From a virus, in the IMG/VR virus record IMGVR_UViG_3300035698_023389, positions 1 through 49,533 of that record: 49,533 nucleotides of DNA. One strand, written 5' to 3'. The translations under genes were made by a program, and so were the position numbers. This document shows positions 7,724 to 15,419 of the stretch, piece by piece. The notes beneath the pieces are model-generated. The model saw only the letters and a program-made list of their open reading frames with translations, was not told where the DNA came from and made no database searches. Numbering within the stretch: the stretch's first letter is position 1; each line of letters starts with the position of its first letter.

Positions 7724-7813
7724 ATGAATGAATGGGATGAGTGGGAAAGTATCTGGGGAAAGCCAGAATATGAAGAGTTTAGTGAAAGATTTAATTCGGA
7801 TCAAGGATATTAA
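7724..7813 (+). CDS. Micro-protein, acidic and Trp-rich (29 aa)
   Basis: ATG at 7724 follows GGGGGGTGTATT. The peptide is strongly acidic with three Trp near the start (NEWDEWESIW). A good ribosome site and tight fit between neighbours support it as a gene. Small acidic proteins are often inhibitors or DNA mimics; that is only a suggestion. Confidence 0.45.
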   Translation: MNEWDEWESIWGKPEYEEFSERFNSDQGY

Positions 7814-7828
7814 GAGAGGATTGAAAAA

Positions 7829-8197
7829 ATGAAGGGTATATATAAAGAAGTAATATTTGTATTTGTATTAATACTAAGTCTTTTTGGGTTGATAATGTTA
7901 ATACAACCAGTACAAGCAACTGATGATGGGCTTATTAAAAGTCACAGAGTATCAACAGTACATAAAGAAGTTATTGAGTTAGTAACTCAAGCGGATATTG
8001 ATCGTTGGGCCGAATTAAGGAATAGAAAGCAAATTTATGAAATTCTAAGTAATGGACTAATATTACATGAAGATGGTTGGGTTTACAATATACATGGGTA
8101 CAGAATAATACATAATACCACTATTAAATCATGGGCTTTAAGTTCTAATAGAGGGCTAATTGATATGAGCAGAGCATGGCAAGATGCCTGGGTATAG
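7829..8197 (+). CDS. Secreted or membrane-anchored hypothetical protein
   Basis: 122 residues starting after AAGAGAGGATTGAAAA. Residues 8-26 are a hydrophobic segment (VIFVFVLILSLFGLIMLI) followed by PVQA-TDDG, which looks like a signal peptide with a cleavable site near residue 30. The mature part has several Trp and Tyr (HEDGWVYNIHGYRII). It would act at the host membrane or outside the cell; lysis, exclusion or envelope change are possible. No family recognised. Confidence 0.6.
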   Translation: MKGIYKEVIFVFVLILSLFGLIMLIQPVQATDDGLIKSHRVSTVHKEVIELVTQADIDRWAELRNRKQIYEILSNGLILHEDGWVYNIHGYRIIHNTTIKSWALSSNRGLIDMSRAWQDAWV

Positions 8198-8202
8198 AAA
8201 AA

Positions 8203-8424
8203 ATGGTAATTCATTATGGAAAGAACGATGAGTATGATGAGCAATCATGTTGCCCAGTTTGTAATTCAAATAATGATATAAGTAATGAAGACATGATTAA
8301 TTATCAAGTATGTGAATGTAAAACTAAATGTACTAAATGTTACCATGAAAATTATTGGGCTTATGGGCATTTTGTTGAACCATATACTACAGTAGTAAAA
8401 CCCGAGGTAAAAGAAAATGACTAG
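8203..8424 (+). CDS. Zinc-ribbon-like small protein
   Basis: 73 residues from ATG 8203; ATG 8176, inside the preceding gene, would add nine residues. Cysteines lie as CCPVC near the start and CECKTKCTKC further on, a treble-clef or zinc-ribbon pattern. The end overlaps the next start by 8 bases. Function unknown. Confidence 0.55.
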   Translation: MVIHYGKNDEYDEQSCCPVCNSNNDISNEDMINYQVCECKTKCTKCYHENYWAYGHFVEPYTTVVKPEVKEND

Positions 8425-8659
8425 TTTAACAGAAGAAGTGATGAAAGCAACGATGAGCAGAGAAACAGATAAGAATGTTAAATATTGCTTGGATAATATT
8501 ATTGACACACGTAAAACTAGTTTTATGTATGGTCAAATAGATTGTATTAACCCAGCTTATTGTCCTTTGAAACATGAAGGTGGGTACTGTTTAGTAGATG
8601 AGTACCATGACGAAGTGTATAGAGCTGAGCGTAACCATCTTGAGGTAAAAGTAAAATGA
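8417..8659 (+). CDS. Cys-containing small protein (80 aa)
   Basis: Starts inside the end of the previous gene and its stop overlaps the ATG of the QueC-like gene by four bases, so it belongs to the same operon. Cysteines at about residues 24, 43, 49 and 58 (including YCPLKHEGGYC) could bind a metal or Fe-S cluster. No family recognised. Confidence 0.55.
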   Translation: MTSLTEEVMKATMSRETDKNVKYCLDNIIDTRKTSFMYGQIDCINPAYCPLKHEGGYCLVDEYHDEVYRAERNHLEVKVK

Positions 8660-9273
8660 CTGGAAGAGAAATAGTTATTTGGAGTGGTGGATGTGATAGT
8701 ACTTTGGTATTAGCAGAAAGGGCAGTTAAATCTAGTAAAGAAAATCCTGTTCATACTTTAAGTTTTAATGTTCCATGGATAGATAAAAGACAAATGAGAT
8801 GTGAGTTCTTAGCTCGAAAGAAAATTCTTAAGGAATTGAAGAAGAGAGGGTTACATATTATTAACCATGAAGTTACATTAACTGAGAATCAAGAATTAGA
8901 TTTTGAGTATGGATTACCTCAACAACATTTTTGGTTTTTAATGAGTGTTTTTTATACTAAGAAAAATGATAAGGTTTATTTTGGTTATATTAGAGAGGAT
9001 GATTGGTGGCATATAGAAAAACATTATACTAATGCTCATTATTATTTAAAATTATGTAGGGATAGAGATGCAAAATTTGTTTACCCTTTAGAATGGATAA
9101 GTAAAGAAGAAGTAGTTAGGAATTTGAAGAAGGAAGATTTGTTGGATTTATGTTGGGTTTGTGACAGTCCAAAGAAAATTGGAGTTCCTTGTGGTAAATG
9201 TAAGAAATGTTTGGAACTCAAAGATGCTATTAATAAATTAGATGAAGAAGAAGTCGAGAGGCCGAAAAGATGA
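8656..9273 (+). CDS. QueC-like ATP-pyrophosphatase
   Basis: 205 residues. The PP-loop SGGCDST is at residues 10-16. A Cys cluster near the C-terminus, with Cys at 166, 169, 179, 182 and 185 (CWVC and CGKCKKC), matches the zinc site of QueC, 7-cyano-7-deazaguanine synthase. QueC makes preQ0, precursor of archaeosine, queuosine and the 7-deazaguanine bases found in some viral DNAs. No other preQ0 genes (FolE, QueD, QueE) or DNA/tRNA transglycosylase are seen in the window. It could draw on host precursors or catalyse a different adenylation. The family call is firm; exact substrate is inferred. Confidence 0.65.
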   Translation: MTGREIVIWSGGCDSTLVLAERAVKSSKENPVHTLSFNVPWIDKRQMRCEFLARKKILKELKKRGLHIINHEVTLTENQELDFEYGLPQQHFWFLMSVFYTKKNDKVYFGYIREDDWWHIEKHYTNAHYYLKLCRDRDAKFVYPLEWISKEEVVRNLKKEDLLDLCWVCDSPKKIGVPCGKCKKCLELKDAINKLDEEEVERPKR

Positions 9274-9590
9274 AAGAAGGACATACTAATAGAGGATTCA
9301 AAGTAATAGAATTTTTAGACAGATATGATGTTAAATGTTCAATACAAAAGAGTTCTATAGCTACAGAAGATTGTATCTGGTTCGGTGTTAATAATTGTAA
9401 ACCCAAAATTTTAGCAACAGAAGCACATCAATTTGGAATAATAACAAAAGAAACTACTGGTTGGGTTGGTTATCCTATTCCTCCAGAAGTTTTGTTAACT
9501 AAAAGAATGCATTTGAATGTTGAGCAGGTTAAGAAATTAATTCCTATTTTACAAAAATTTGTTGAGACAGGAGAGGTGAGTTTAAAATGA
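9270..9590 (+). CDS. Conserved phage protein of unknown function
   Basis: 106 residues. HTNRGFKVIEFLDRYDVKCS and QKSSIATEDCIWFG, followed by a C-terminal MHLNVEQVKKLIPILQKFVETG, match a recurrent small phage protein with pattern RGF-x-IEF-x-DRY-x3-CS-x-QxSSxAT. The function is not known. Its start overlaps the QueC-like stop (ATGA) and its stop overlaps the next start. Confidence 0.7.
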   Translation: MKEGHTNRGFKVIEFLDRYDVKCSIQKSSIATEDCIWFGVNNCKPKILATEAHQFGIITKETTGWVGYPIPPEVLLTKRMHLNVEQVKKLIPILQKFVETGEVSLK

Positions 9591-9700
9591 TTACACAAGA
9601 AGATTTTGCTAATGGTAATGAAAACTGTAGTGTTTGGTTAAATAATGCAGGTAAAAATGTCTGTGAATGTTGGGAATGTGAACATGAATGGGAGGAATAA
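9587..9700 (+). CDS. Micro-protein with CxC/CxxC cysteines (37 aa)
   Basis: ATG at 9587 overlaps the previous stop. The C-terminal half carries VCECWECEHEWEE, a Cys-rich acidic tail that could bind zinc. The upstream GGAGAGGTGAG ribosome site supports translation. Function unknown. Confidence 0.45.
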   Translation: MITQEDFANGNENCSVWLNNAGKNVCECWECEHEWEE

Positions 9701-9701
9701 A

Positions 9702-9839
9702 ATGAGTGCTTGGCTTAAAAATTTCAAAATAGTTTGTAATAAATGTAATAGTAACAGTTTGCAGGTTAAAGGTGTTGGTTTTGGTGTTGTTCAGATCAAA
9801 TGTTTAATGTGTGGTAATAGTGAGGATTTAGGAAAATGA
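9702..9839 (+). CDS. Zinc-ribbon micro-protein (45 aa)
   Basis: I chose ATG 9702, after ATGGGAGGAATAAA, over upstream ATG 9645, which lies in the previous gene. Two knuckles, CNKC (about residues 12-15) and CLMC (about 34-37), are separated by a beta-rich linker, a classic zinc ribbon. Small transcription-factor-like ribbons of this kind are common in archaeal viruses. Confidence 0.55.
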   Translation: MSAWLKNFKIVCNKCNSNSLQVKGVGFGVVQIKCLMCGNSEDLGK

Positions 9840-10051
9840 CGTTTGAAGAAGAGTTTCCAAGTTTAGATAATAAATTTATAGATGCAGAGTTCAAATTGGA
9901 TGGTTTCAAAGATGAAATAATTATTCACAAAAAGAATATGTCAAAATATTGTTTGGATAAAAAGAAAGTTGAAAAAGAATTAGACGAATTAATAGGAACA
10001 CAAATAACTGATGATGATATTAATAATATAAATTTAAGATTAGGATTATAA
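9836..10051 (+). CDS. Small acidic protein (71 aa)
   Basis: Its ATG overlaps the previous stop (ATGA). The product is charged and helical with an acidic N-terminus (TFEEEFPSLDNKFIDAEF). No motifs recognised. Confidence 0.5.
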   Translation: MTFEEEFPSLDNKFIDAEFKLDGFKDEIIIHKKNMSKYCLDKKKVEKELDELIGTQITDDDINNINLRLGL

Positions 10052-10066
10052 AGGAGGTTAATAAAA

Positions 10067-10156
10067 ATGAAATATTTAGAAACAAAATATCCGTTACATT
10101 GTAGTAAGTGTGGTGGAAAAATGGATATTAAAAAAAATATTTTGAAAAGGAGTTGA
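10067..10156 (+). CDS. Truncated zinc-knuckle micro-protein (29 aa)
   Basis: ATG at 10067 follows AAGGAGGTTAATAAAA, one of the best ribosome sites in the window. The product has only one knuckle (HCSKCGGK) and then a basic tail, as if a zinc ribbon had lost its second half. It may be a remnant or may dimerise. Confidence 0.45.
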   Translation: MKYLETKYPLHCSKCGGKMDIKKNILKRS

Positions 10157-10163
10157 ATATAAA

Positions 10164-10280
10164 ATGAACAAAATGATATGTGTTTATTGTAACAAAGATT
10201 TTATTCTTAAAGTTTTATTTGATAGCGAGTACTCTTCAATTCATACTTGTCCTCACTGTGGTGGAGAAAACGTACCATAA
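10164..10280 (+). CDS. Zinc-ribbon micro-protein (38 aa)
   Basis: CVYC near the N-terminus and CPHCG near the C-terminus form a complete zinc ribbon. ATG at 10164 follows AAGGAGTTGAATATAAA. It is the last gene before the promoter at 10290. Confidence 0.5.
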   Translation: MNKMICVYCNKDFILKVLFDSEYSSIHTCPHCGGENVP

Positions 10281-10287
10281 AATAAAC

Positions 10288-10319
10288 TATATACTCAAGT
10301 ATATAAATGTTTATATATA
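10288..10319 (+). promoter_or_regulatory. Palindromic TATA promoter element, site 2
   Basis: TATACT-CA-AGTATA is followed by AAATG and TTTATATATAC, so the AGTATATAAA/TTTATATA arms seen at the other sites are present with small changes. TTTATATA at about 10310-10317 would place RNA start near 10338, about 54 bases before the ATG at 10392. It separates the preceding operon from the gene at 10392. Confidence 0.6.
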
Positions 10320-10391
10320 CATTGTATTTACTATATTTGTGCAAGAATAAATCGTTTTTGTACATATACAATAACACACGAGGAAAAATAA

Positions 10392-11129
10392 ATGGAAACC
10401 GAAAAAATAAACGAACAAGTAAGTGAAGAAAAACCTAATGTTTTTGACAAGATTAAGAAAGAAAATGATTCTAAACCTGTCGAAACAGTAGAACAACCAA
10501 CTAATTCTGAAGCAGAACCTGAAAAAAGTAAACCTGAAATTATTACCAAGAAATTCTCTGTTGATGATGCTAATAAGACTAGTAGAACCGAAGTTGAAGA
10601 ACAGATGAGAACTAATGGTGTTAAGAAAATATTGTGTGACGAAGAATACAAAGAAGGAGTATATGAATGTGTTGCTTGTGAATTCGGACCACTGTACTTT
10701 AATGATTTTAAAACAGGTCAACCAACACCACCAACAAAATCTAGGACTAGTGATACTGAGTATAGAACACTTAGGTTAATTGTTAAATCGAAACTCGTTG
10801 GTGCAGGCGAAGATGTAGAGATTCTTAAAGAAAGTTATCCTAACGTTTTCGTGTTCTTTAACAAAGATAATGGCGAATGGGATAAATTAAGTATTAGAGA
10901 CTATAATACTAAAGATATTAAAGCTTTAGAAACTGATACTTTTACTTCTACCGTTGGGTTAATAAAAGCTAAATGTTGTTTAGCTCTCGGAAAAGAACCT
11001 AAAGATGTACCTGATTTTGATTTCTTAAAAATGATGGTGGGTATGAAGTATAAACTGGTTAAGAATGAAGGGCCTATTAGTAGTCCATGGACAAGACCAC
11101 GAAACGACATATTACAATTCGTTAAATAA
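10392..11129 (+). CDS. Acidic-tailed protein, candidate ssDNA-binding or replication factor
   Basis: 245 residues. The first 60 are low-complexity, rich in Glu, Lys and Pro. The rest is a compact domain with beta-type segments (CDEEYKEGVYECVACEFGPLYF, RTLRLIVKSKLVGAGEDVEIL) and an aromatic core. It has its own promoter and is followed by a T-run terminator, so it is probably expressed alone and at high level, as a single-stranded DNA-binding protein would be. I recognise no family signature; the SSB suggestion rests on context. Confidence 0.6.
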   Translation: METEKINEQVSEEKPNVFDKIKKENDSKPVETVEQPTNSEAEPEKSKPEIITKKFSVDDANKTSRTEVEEQMRTNGVKKILCDEEYKEGVYECVACEFGPLYFNDFKTGQPTPPTKSRTSDTEYRTLRLIVKSKLVGAGEDVEILKESYPNVFVFFNKDNGEWDKLSIRDYNTKDIKALETDTFTSTVGLIKAKCCLALGKEPKDVPDFDFLKMMVGMKYKLVKNEGPISSPWTRPRNDILQFVK

Positions 11130-11149
11130 ATTTTTTTTATTTTTTTCAT
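11127..11149 (+). terminator. Oligo-T transcription terminator
   Basis: Just after the stop of the acidic-tailed gene, AAATTTTTTTTATTTTTTTCA has two long T runs, the form of intrinsic terminator used by archaeal RNA polymerase. No strong hairpin is present. Confidence 0.5.
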
Positions 11150-11169
11150 TAAATAAAAAGGTGATAGGT

Positions 11170-11379
11170 ATGAATAGGTATAAAAATATAATAATAGAAT
11201 GTTTACTAGGTCTTAAGAATGCCAATCTTATTTCTCAATCTGATGTAAAGGAATTAACACAGAGTATTTCTAAAAGAATAGAGATTCATGGTACTATAGA
11301 CATAGCGCCAACTTCTATTGTGGACAATAATGTAAAAGTAATTAAGACAAATTTCCATGATGTGGTAAATGAGGATTAA
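11170..11379 (+). CDS. Small hypothetical protein (69 aa)
   Basis: I chose ATG 11170 after AAAAAGGTGATAGGT, the same ribosome site string as before the gene at 1062; the frame is open further upstream but crosses the terminator. The product has an N-terminal helix (YKNIIIECLLGLKNANLISQSD) and no recognisable motif. Confidence 0.5.
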   Translation: MNRYKNIIIECLLGLKNANLISQSDVKELTQSISKRIEIHGTIDIAPTSIVDNNVKVIKTNFHDVVNED

Positions 11380-11383
11380 TAAA

Positions 11384-13750
11384 ATGACAGAACGATTAGT
11401 GTTTAATGCTAGCCCATCAAGTATGGGTTCATATGAGGATTCACAGTTACAGTTTTATTGTGGGTACATTGCCAAAAGAAAACCTGATACCAATGTAGTT
11501 AAAAGCTATGGGTGTGCGGGGCAGGTTGTGCATTATGTTCTGGAAGAATATGCCAAAAATAAGAACACAGATTACAAAAAATTATTACCAGAAAAATGGG
11601 GTAATTGGTCTTCTTATGGTAACCCTCCAATTAATTTGTACACTGCATACAGTCTCAGTAAAGGTGGAGCACCATTGAACATTGTTGATTATGAGTTCGC
11701 TGTTACGAATGGAGTTAGTAAATTAAAAAATTATTCTAATTTTAAAACTGAAGAACAAATAGTGTTCCCGTTAATAGATAATGAAAAAGCTTTGGTAAAT
11801 ATTAAAGGTTACATAGACCTTCAGATAATACATGATGATGGTAGTATAACTATTGTGGACTGGAAAACTAGTAGTTCAGTGGGTAAAGGAGATAATTTTA
11901 AGAACCAATTGTTTCATTATGCTCTAAGTGTTTGGAAGAAACATGGAATTATACCTAAAGAACTAGTATTGGAATATATTAAGATAGATAGGACCAAGAG
12001 GATGATGTTGGTAGAAGATAAACATAACCACAAATATGATAGTACTGTAGAAGTTTTCACTAAAGAAGACCTCCTTAATTACGAGAAACATCTTATTAGT
12101 ACAGTTAATGAAATAATAGATAAAGGGTTTGATATTAACAAGTATTCACCTGGTAAATGGGATAATATTTTTAATGCGCACAAAAAGTTTTGTGTTGAAG
12201 AAGTTTCTAGGAGATTACAGAATAAACCAGTTGAACAGGACTCCACACAAATTTTTACTATTGTTAAGTATGGTCATAAACATATTTTGAAAGGGCCTAT
12301 CACTTCTCTTTTATTACAGGGGTTATGTGGAGAGATGAGTTACAAGGAAGAGAATGAATATGTTGTATCTAGTGCTAACCGTAAAAATAATGGTGATTGG
12401 GATGGATGGTACAGGTTATACAATGGGCTGGATAATAGTTTTCCTCCTGGGTTACTGTATATTGTTAAAGGTGTGTTGAATGATTATGCCAAGCACAAAA
12501 AAATATATATTAAGATAAGGTATGATGATAAACGGAAACAGAAAACTGTTATTAAAGTTCCTAATGCGTTAATGACCATAAAAGAATTACGACCAAAACA
12601 GAAAACCTCAGCGGATCTAGCTGATGTGAATGAAAGTGGTATTTTTTCTATTGCAACAGGAGTGGGAAAAACTGTTCTAGCTTGTGAGATTATTAGACGT
12701 CATGGTATGAAAACATTGTTCATTGTTCATAGAACCAAATTGAGTAAGCAAGCCACTAAGACAATTGAACGTGAGTTGGACGTGCACTGTGGTAAATTGT
12801 TTGATGGTCACAAAGATGTGTGTGATGTTAATGTTGCTAATTGGCAGACAATAATCAAATCTTTGGATGGAGATAATAGTATGATGAAGTTTGCAATGGA
12901 AAACTTTCTTAAGAGCATAGACCTAGTTATTTATGATGAATGTCACATGGCTGCATGTGATAGCATGGTAAAAATTAATAAGTTTCTGATTAATTGTAAG
13001 AAAAGGTTCGGGTTAAGTGGTACACCTAGAAGAACCGATGGTCATACCATGAAATTACATGCTATTTGTGGAGATATATTAATGAAGTACCAGTACGCGG
13101 CATTCGAAGATGGTACATTAATGAAACCAACCATTAATTTTGTTAGGTTTAAACATAATATTAAACCCAAAGAAACCTTGTCTCCTGAAGAAGTACAGCG
13201 GCGAAGGCGGATGAGCAAACAGAACAAGCAATTAGAAGATTACCGTTTCGATTATGAGGATTACATTATTAACAGTGATGAACGAAACAAACTAGTTGTA
13301 GAGTATGCTAGCAAAATTTTTAAGGGTAATAAAATATTGGTGTTGGCAACTAGAGTAATGCATGTTAAGTTATTAGCTGAGATGTTGAAATGTAATTGTA
13401 TCACTAATGAAACTCCTAGAAATGAACGGGACAGTATTGAAAAGGAATTTGAAGATTGTACTGAAGGGGTGTTGGTTAGTACCAGTGCAATTTATGGTAC
13501 TGGTCTGGACATACCAGATATTGATAGAGTTATTAATATTAGTGCTAACAAAAGTGAGAACGATACGATACAGAAATTAGGTAGAGGAGTAAGAAGAGCT
13601 GCTGACAAAGGTAAAACAGATTTTATTTTCATTGATATATTGGATGAAGGTATACGAAGCTTAGAGAATGCTGCTAACTGTAGAATAGATGAGTTCAGAG
13701 ATTATGGGCACAAAGTAAGTATAATCGAGAGAGACGAGGTTGGAAAATGA
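11384..13750 (+). CDS. RecB-type nuclease fused to SF2 helicase
   Basis: 788 residues from ATG 11384. The N-terminal part is a PD-(D/E)xK nuclease of the RecB/Cas4 type: GYIDLQII (about residue 142), IVDWKTSS (about 156) and QLFHYAL. The C-terminal part is an SF2 DNA translocase of the XPB/UvsW type: motif I ATGVGKT (about 423-429), motif II DECH (about 518), motif III SGTPRR (about 545) and motif VI QKLGRGVRR (about 729-737). The middle region (about 250-400) is unassigned. Likely role: end processing and branch migration in viral recombination or repair. No Fe-S cysteine set of the Cas4 type is evident. Confidence 0.8.
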   Translation: MTERLVFNASPSSMGSYEDSQLQFYCGYIAKRKPDTNVVKSYGCAGQVVHYVLEEYAKNKNTDYKKLLPEKWGNWSSYGNPPINLYTAYSLSKGGAPLNIVDYEFAVTNGVSKLKNYSNFKTEEQIVFPLIDNEKALVNIKGYIDLQIIHDDGSITIVDWKTSSSVGKGDNFKNQLFHYALSVWKKHGIIPKELVLEYIKIDRTKRMMLVEDKHNHKYDSTVEVFTKEDLLNYEKHLISTVNEIIDKGFDINKYSPGKWDNIFNAHKKFCVEEVSRRLQNKPVEQDSTQIFTIVKYGHKHILKGPITSLLLQGLCGEMSYKEENEYVVSSANRKNNGDWDGWYRLYNGLDNSFPPGLLYIVKGVLNDYAKHKKIYIKIRYDDKRKQKTVIKVPNALMTIKELRPKQKTSADLADVNESGIFSIATGVGKTVLACEIIRRHGMKTLFIVHRTKLSKQATKTIERELDVHCGKLFDGHKDVCDVNVANWQTIIKSLDGDNSMMKFAMENFLKSIDLVIYDECHMAACDSMVKINKFLINCKKRFGLSGTPRRTDGHTMKLHAICGDILMKYQYAAFEDGTLMKPTINFVRFKHNIKPKETLSPEEVQRRRRMSKQNKQLEDYRFDYEDYIINSDERNKLVVEYASKIFKGNKILVLATRVMHVKLLAEMLKCNCITNETPRNERDSIEKEFEDCTEGVLVSTSAIYGTGLDIPDIDRVINISANKSENDTIQKLGRGVRRAADKGKTDFIFIDILDEGIRSLENAANCRIDEFRDYGHKVSIIERDEVGK

Positions 13751-13994
13751 GTGAAGAAGTTAAAATAACACCAACTAAACCGGGTGTGGTCAAAAGATAA
13801 GAAATGAACTTAGTTTAGGAGCTTTAGAAAGATATGATAAAACAGGGACAAGCGAAGAATCTGATACTCGAATTAAGGAATTATTTATGAAAGTTAATGA
13901 TTTAATTAAGGAAATATTAATAGCTGATTTGTTAGAAAACGCAGCTAAAAATATAGTTGAGAAAATGCACAAAAATATATTAGATAAACTGTGA
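13747..13994 (+). pseudogene. Small gene interrupted by a frameshift
   Basis: ATG 13747 overlaps the helicase stop and opens a 17-codon frame (MSEEVKITPTKPGVVKR) ending at 13800. Shifting to the -1 frame at the AAAA run (13792-13795) opens 65 more codons ending at 13994 (...IRNELSLGALERYDKTG... to KNILDKL). Joined, the product would be about 81 residues, helical and charged. One missing A would explain it. It may be a sequencing error, a real mutation or recoding. Confidence 0.45.
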
Positions 13995-14006
13995 GGTGAA
14001 TGAAGA

Positions 14007-15353
14007 ATGAAACATATAATTACTACACTAAGTTTAATAGAACAAAGTAAAGGTTCTAATGACAAGAAATTAATACTTAAGAACCACATGTCAGATGAAT
14101 TACATGATTTTTTTAATTTGTTTTACAAAAATGTGAATTACAATATTAGTACCCGTAGCTTTGAGAAAATTATTGAGTACAACAAAGAAGAACACGGTAG
14201 TTATTCCGATGTTGGCGAATTAATGAGGTTTAATGGGGTACCTTCAACAATCAATGCTAATTATCATTTGAACCATATTAAAGATTTTTTGGAACACTTA
14301 GAAATAGTTAGAGGAGATACGGCATTAACTTTAATAAAAGAATATTACGCTACATTAAATTCTTATTATCAAAAATGGGTATCAAGAATTATTGTTAAAG
14401 ATCTTAAGATCGGTATAAGTCTTAAAGTAATAAACAAGGTGTTCGTTGAATGTGGTTTTGAACCAATAGAAAAATTTATGGTTCAATTATGTGGTAAGAT
14501 TAAGAATATTAAAGAGTATAACAAAGGTTTCCCTATAGGAGTTGGGTGTAAGTATGATGGTATGAGAAGTGTAGTTGAAAAATCTGGTTGTAATGTTAAG
14601 ATGACTTCTAGACAAGGTGAAGACATTAAGTTCGTGCCCGAATTAATAGAATATTTCAAGAAATTTAACACAGATTTTATTATAGATGGTGAGATACTAT
14701 GTGATAGTTTCAGTGATATGCAGAAGAGAATTGGTAGGAAAGCAGAGAACATAGAACCTATTCCTAGTTTACATTTTAGAGCGTATGATATACTAGAATT
14801 AGACGGTCAATCATTAGTGAATTGTAGACAAATAGTTAGAAGCCACCAATTGAGAGCGCATTTTGATGAAGATGATATGTTGAAACTAGAAGAGTATTAT
14901 ACAGTAGAAACACAAGAAGAACTAGAAAAAATTTATATGACTATGTGTGACCGAGAAGAAGAAGGGATTGTTATTAAGTTATTGGACAAACCTTATGAGT
15001 TAGATGGTAGGAAAAATTGGTGGAAAGTAAAACCTGTATACCCATGTACTGCAAAAGTTATAGGTCATTCTTATGGTACAGGCAAGAACAAAGATAAGAT
15101 CAGTGTATTATATTGTGAATGTAAATTAAATGACTCTGAAGTGATAAGAAGTAATGTGGGTAGTGGTCTGAAAGATATAGATAGAGATTATTGTACTGAG
15201 CATAAGGATGAATTGATAGGTAAGTTCTGTGATATTTCGTTTTATGAAGTTACAAAGAATAGTAAGGGAGAATTTTCATTTAGGTTCCCTAGTTTCACAA
15301 AATTTAGAGAGGATAAGAATGACACTGATAATATTGAATGGGATTTTAAATAA
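14007..15353 (+). CDS. ATP-dependent DNA ligase
   Basis: 448 residues after a GAGGTGAATGAAGA ribosome site. Nucleotidyltransferase motif I is KYDGMR (adenylated Lys about 182), motif III FIIDGEIL (about 224-231), motif IV EGIVIKL (about 319-325) and motif V WWKVKP (about 338-343); an OB-fold domain follows. The N-terminal 170 residues resemble the helical DNA-binding domain of archaeal/eukaryotic ligase I, somewhat shortened. It seals nicks during viral replication and repair. Confidence 0.88.
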   Translation: MKHIITTLSLIEQSKGSNDKKLILKNHMSDELHDFFNLFYKNVNYNISTRSFEKIIEYNKEEHGSYSDVGELMRFNGVPSTINANYHLNHIKDFLEHLEIVRGDTALTLIKEYYATLNSYYQKWVSRIIVKDLKIGISLKVINKVFVECGFEPIEKFMVQLCGKIKNIKEYNKGFPIGVGCKYDGMRSVVEKSGCNVKMTSRQGEDIKFVPELIEYFKKFNTDFIIDGEILCDSFSDMQKRIGRKAENIEPIPSLHFRAYDILELDGQSLVNCRQIVRSHQLRAHFDEDDMLKLEEYYTVETQEELEKIYMTMCDREEEGIVIKLLDKPYELDGRKNWWKVKPVYPCTAKVIGHSYGTGKNKDKISVLYCECKLNDSEVIRSNVGSGLKDIDRDYCTEHKDELIGKFCDISFYEVTKNSKGEFSFRFPSFTKFREDKNDTDNIEWDFK

Positions 15354-15358
15354 ATATA

Positions 15359-15388
15359 TATACTTTAGTATATAAATGTTTATATACT
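15359..15388 (+). promoter_or_regulatory. Palindromic TATA promoter element, site 3
   Basis: AGTATATAAA and its exact complement TTTATATACT, separated by TG, lie at 15367-15388, preceded by TATACT at 15359-15364. TTTATATA (15379-15386) would place RNA start near 15408-15412, so the downstream gene should start at 15420 rather than 15390. Confidence 0.65.
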
Positions 15389-15419
15389 AATGAGTATATG
15401 TTATATATGTGATAAAAAG

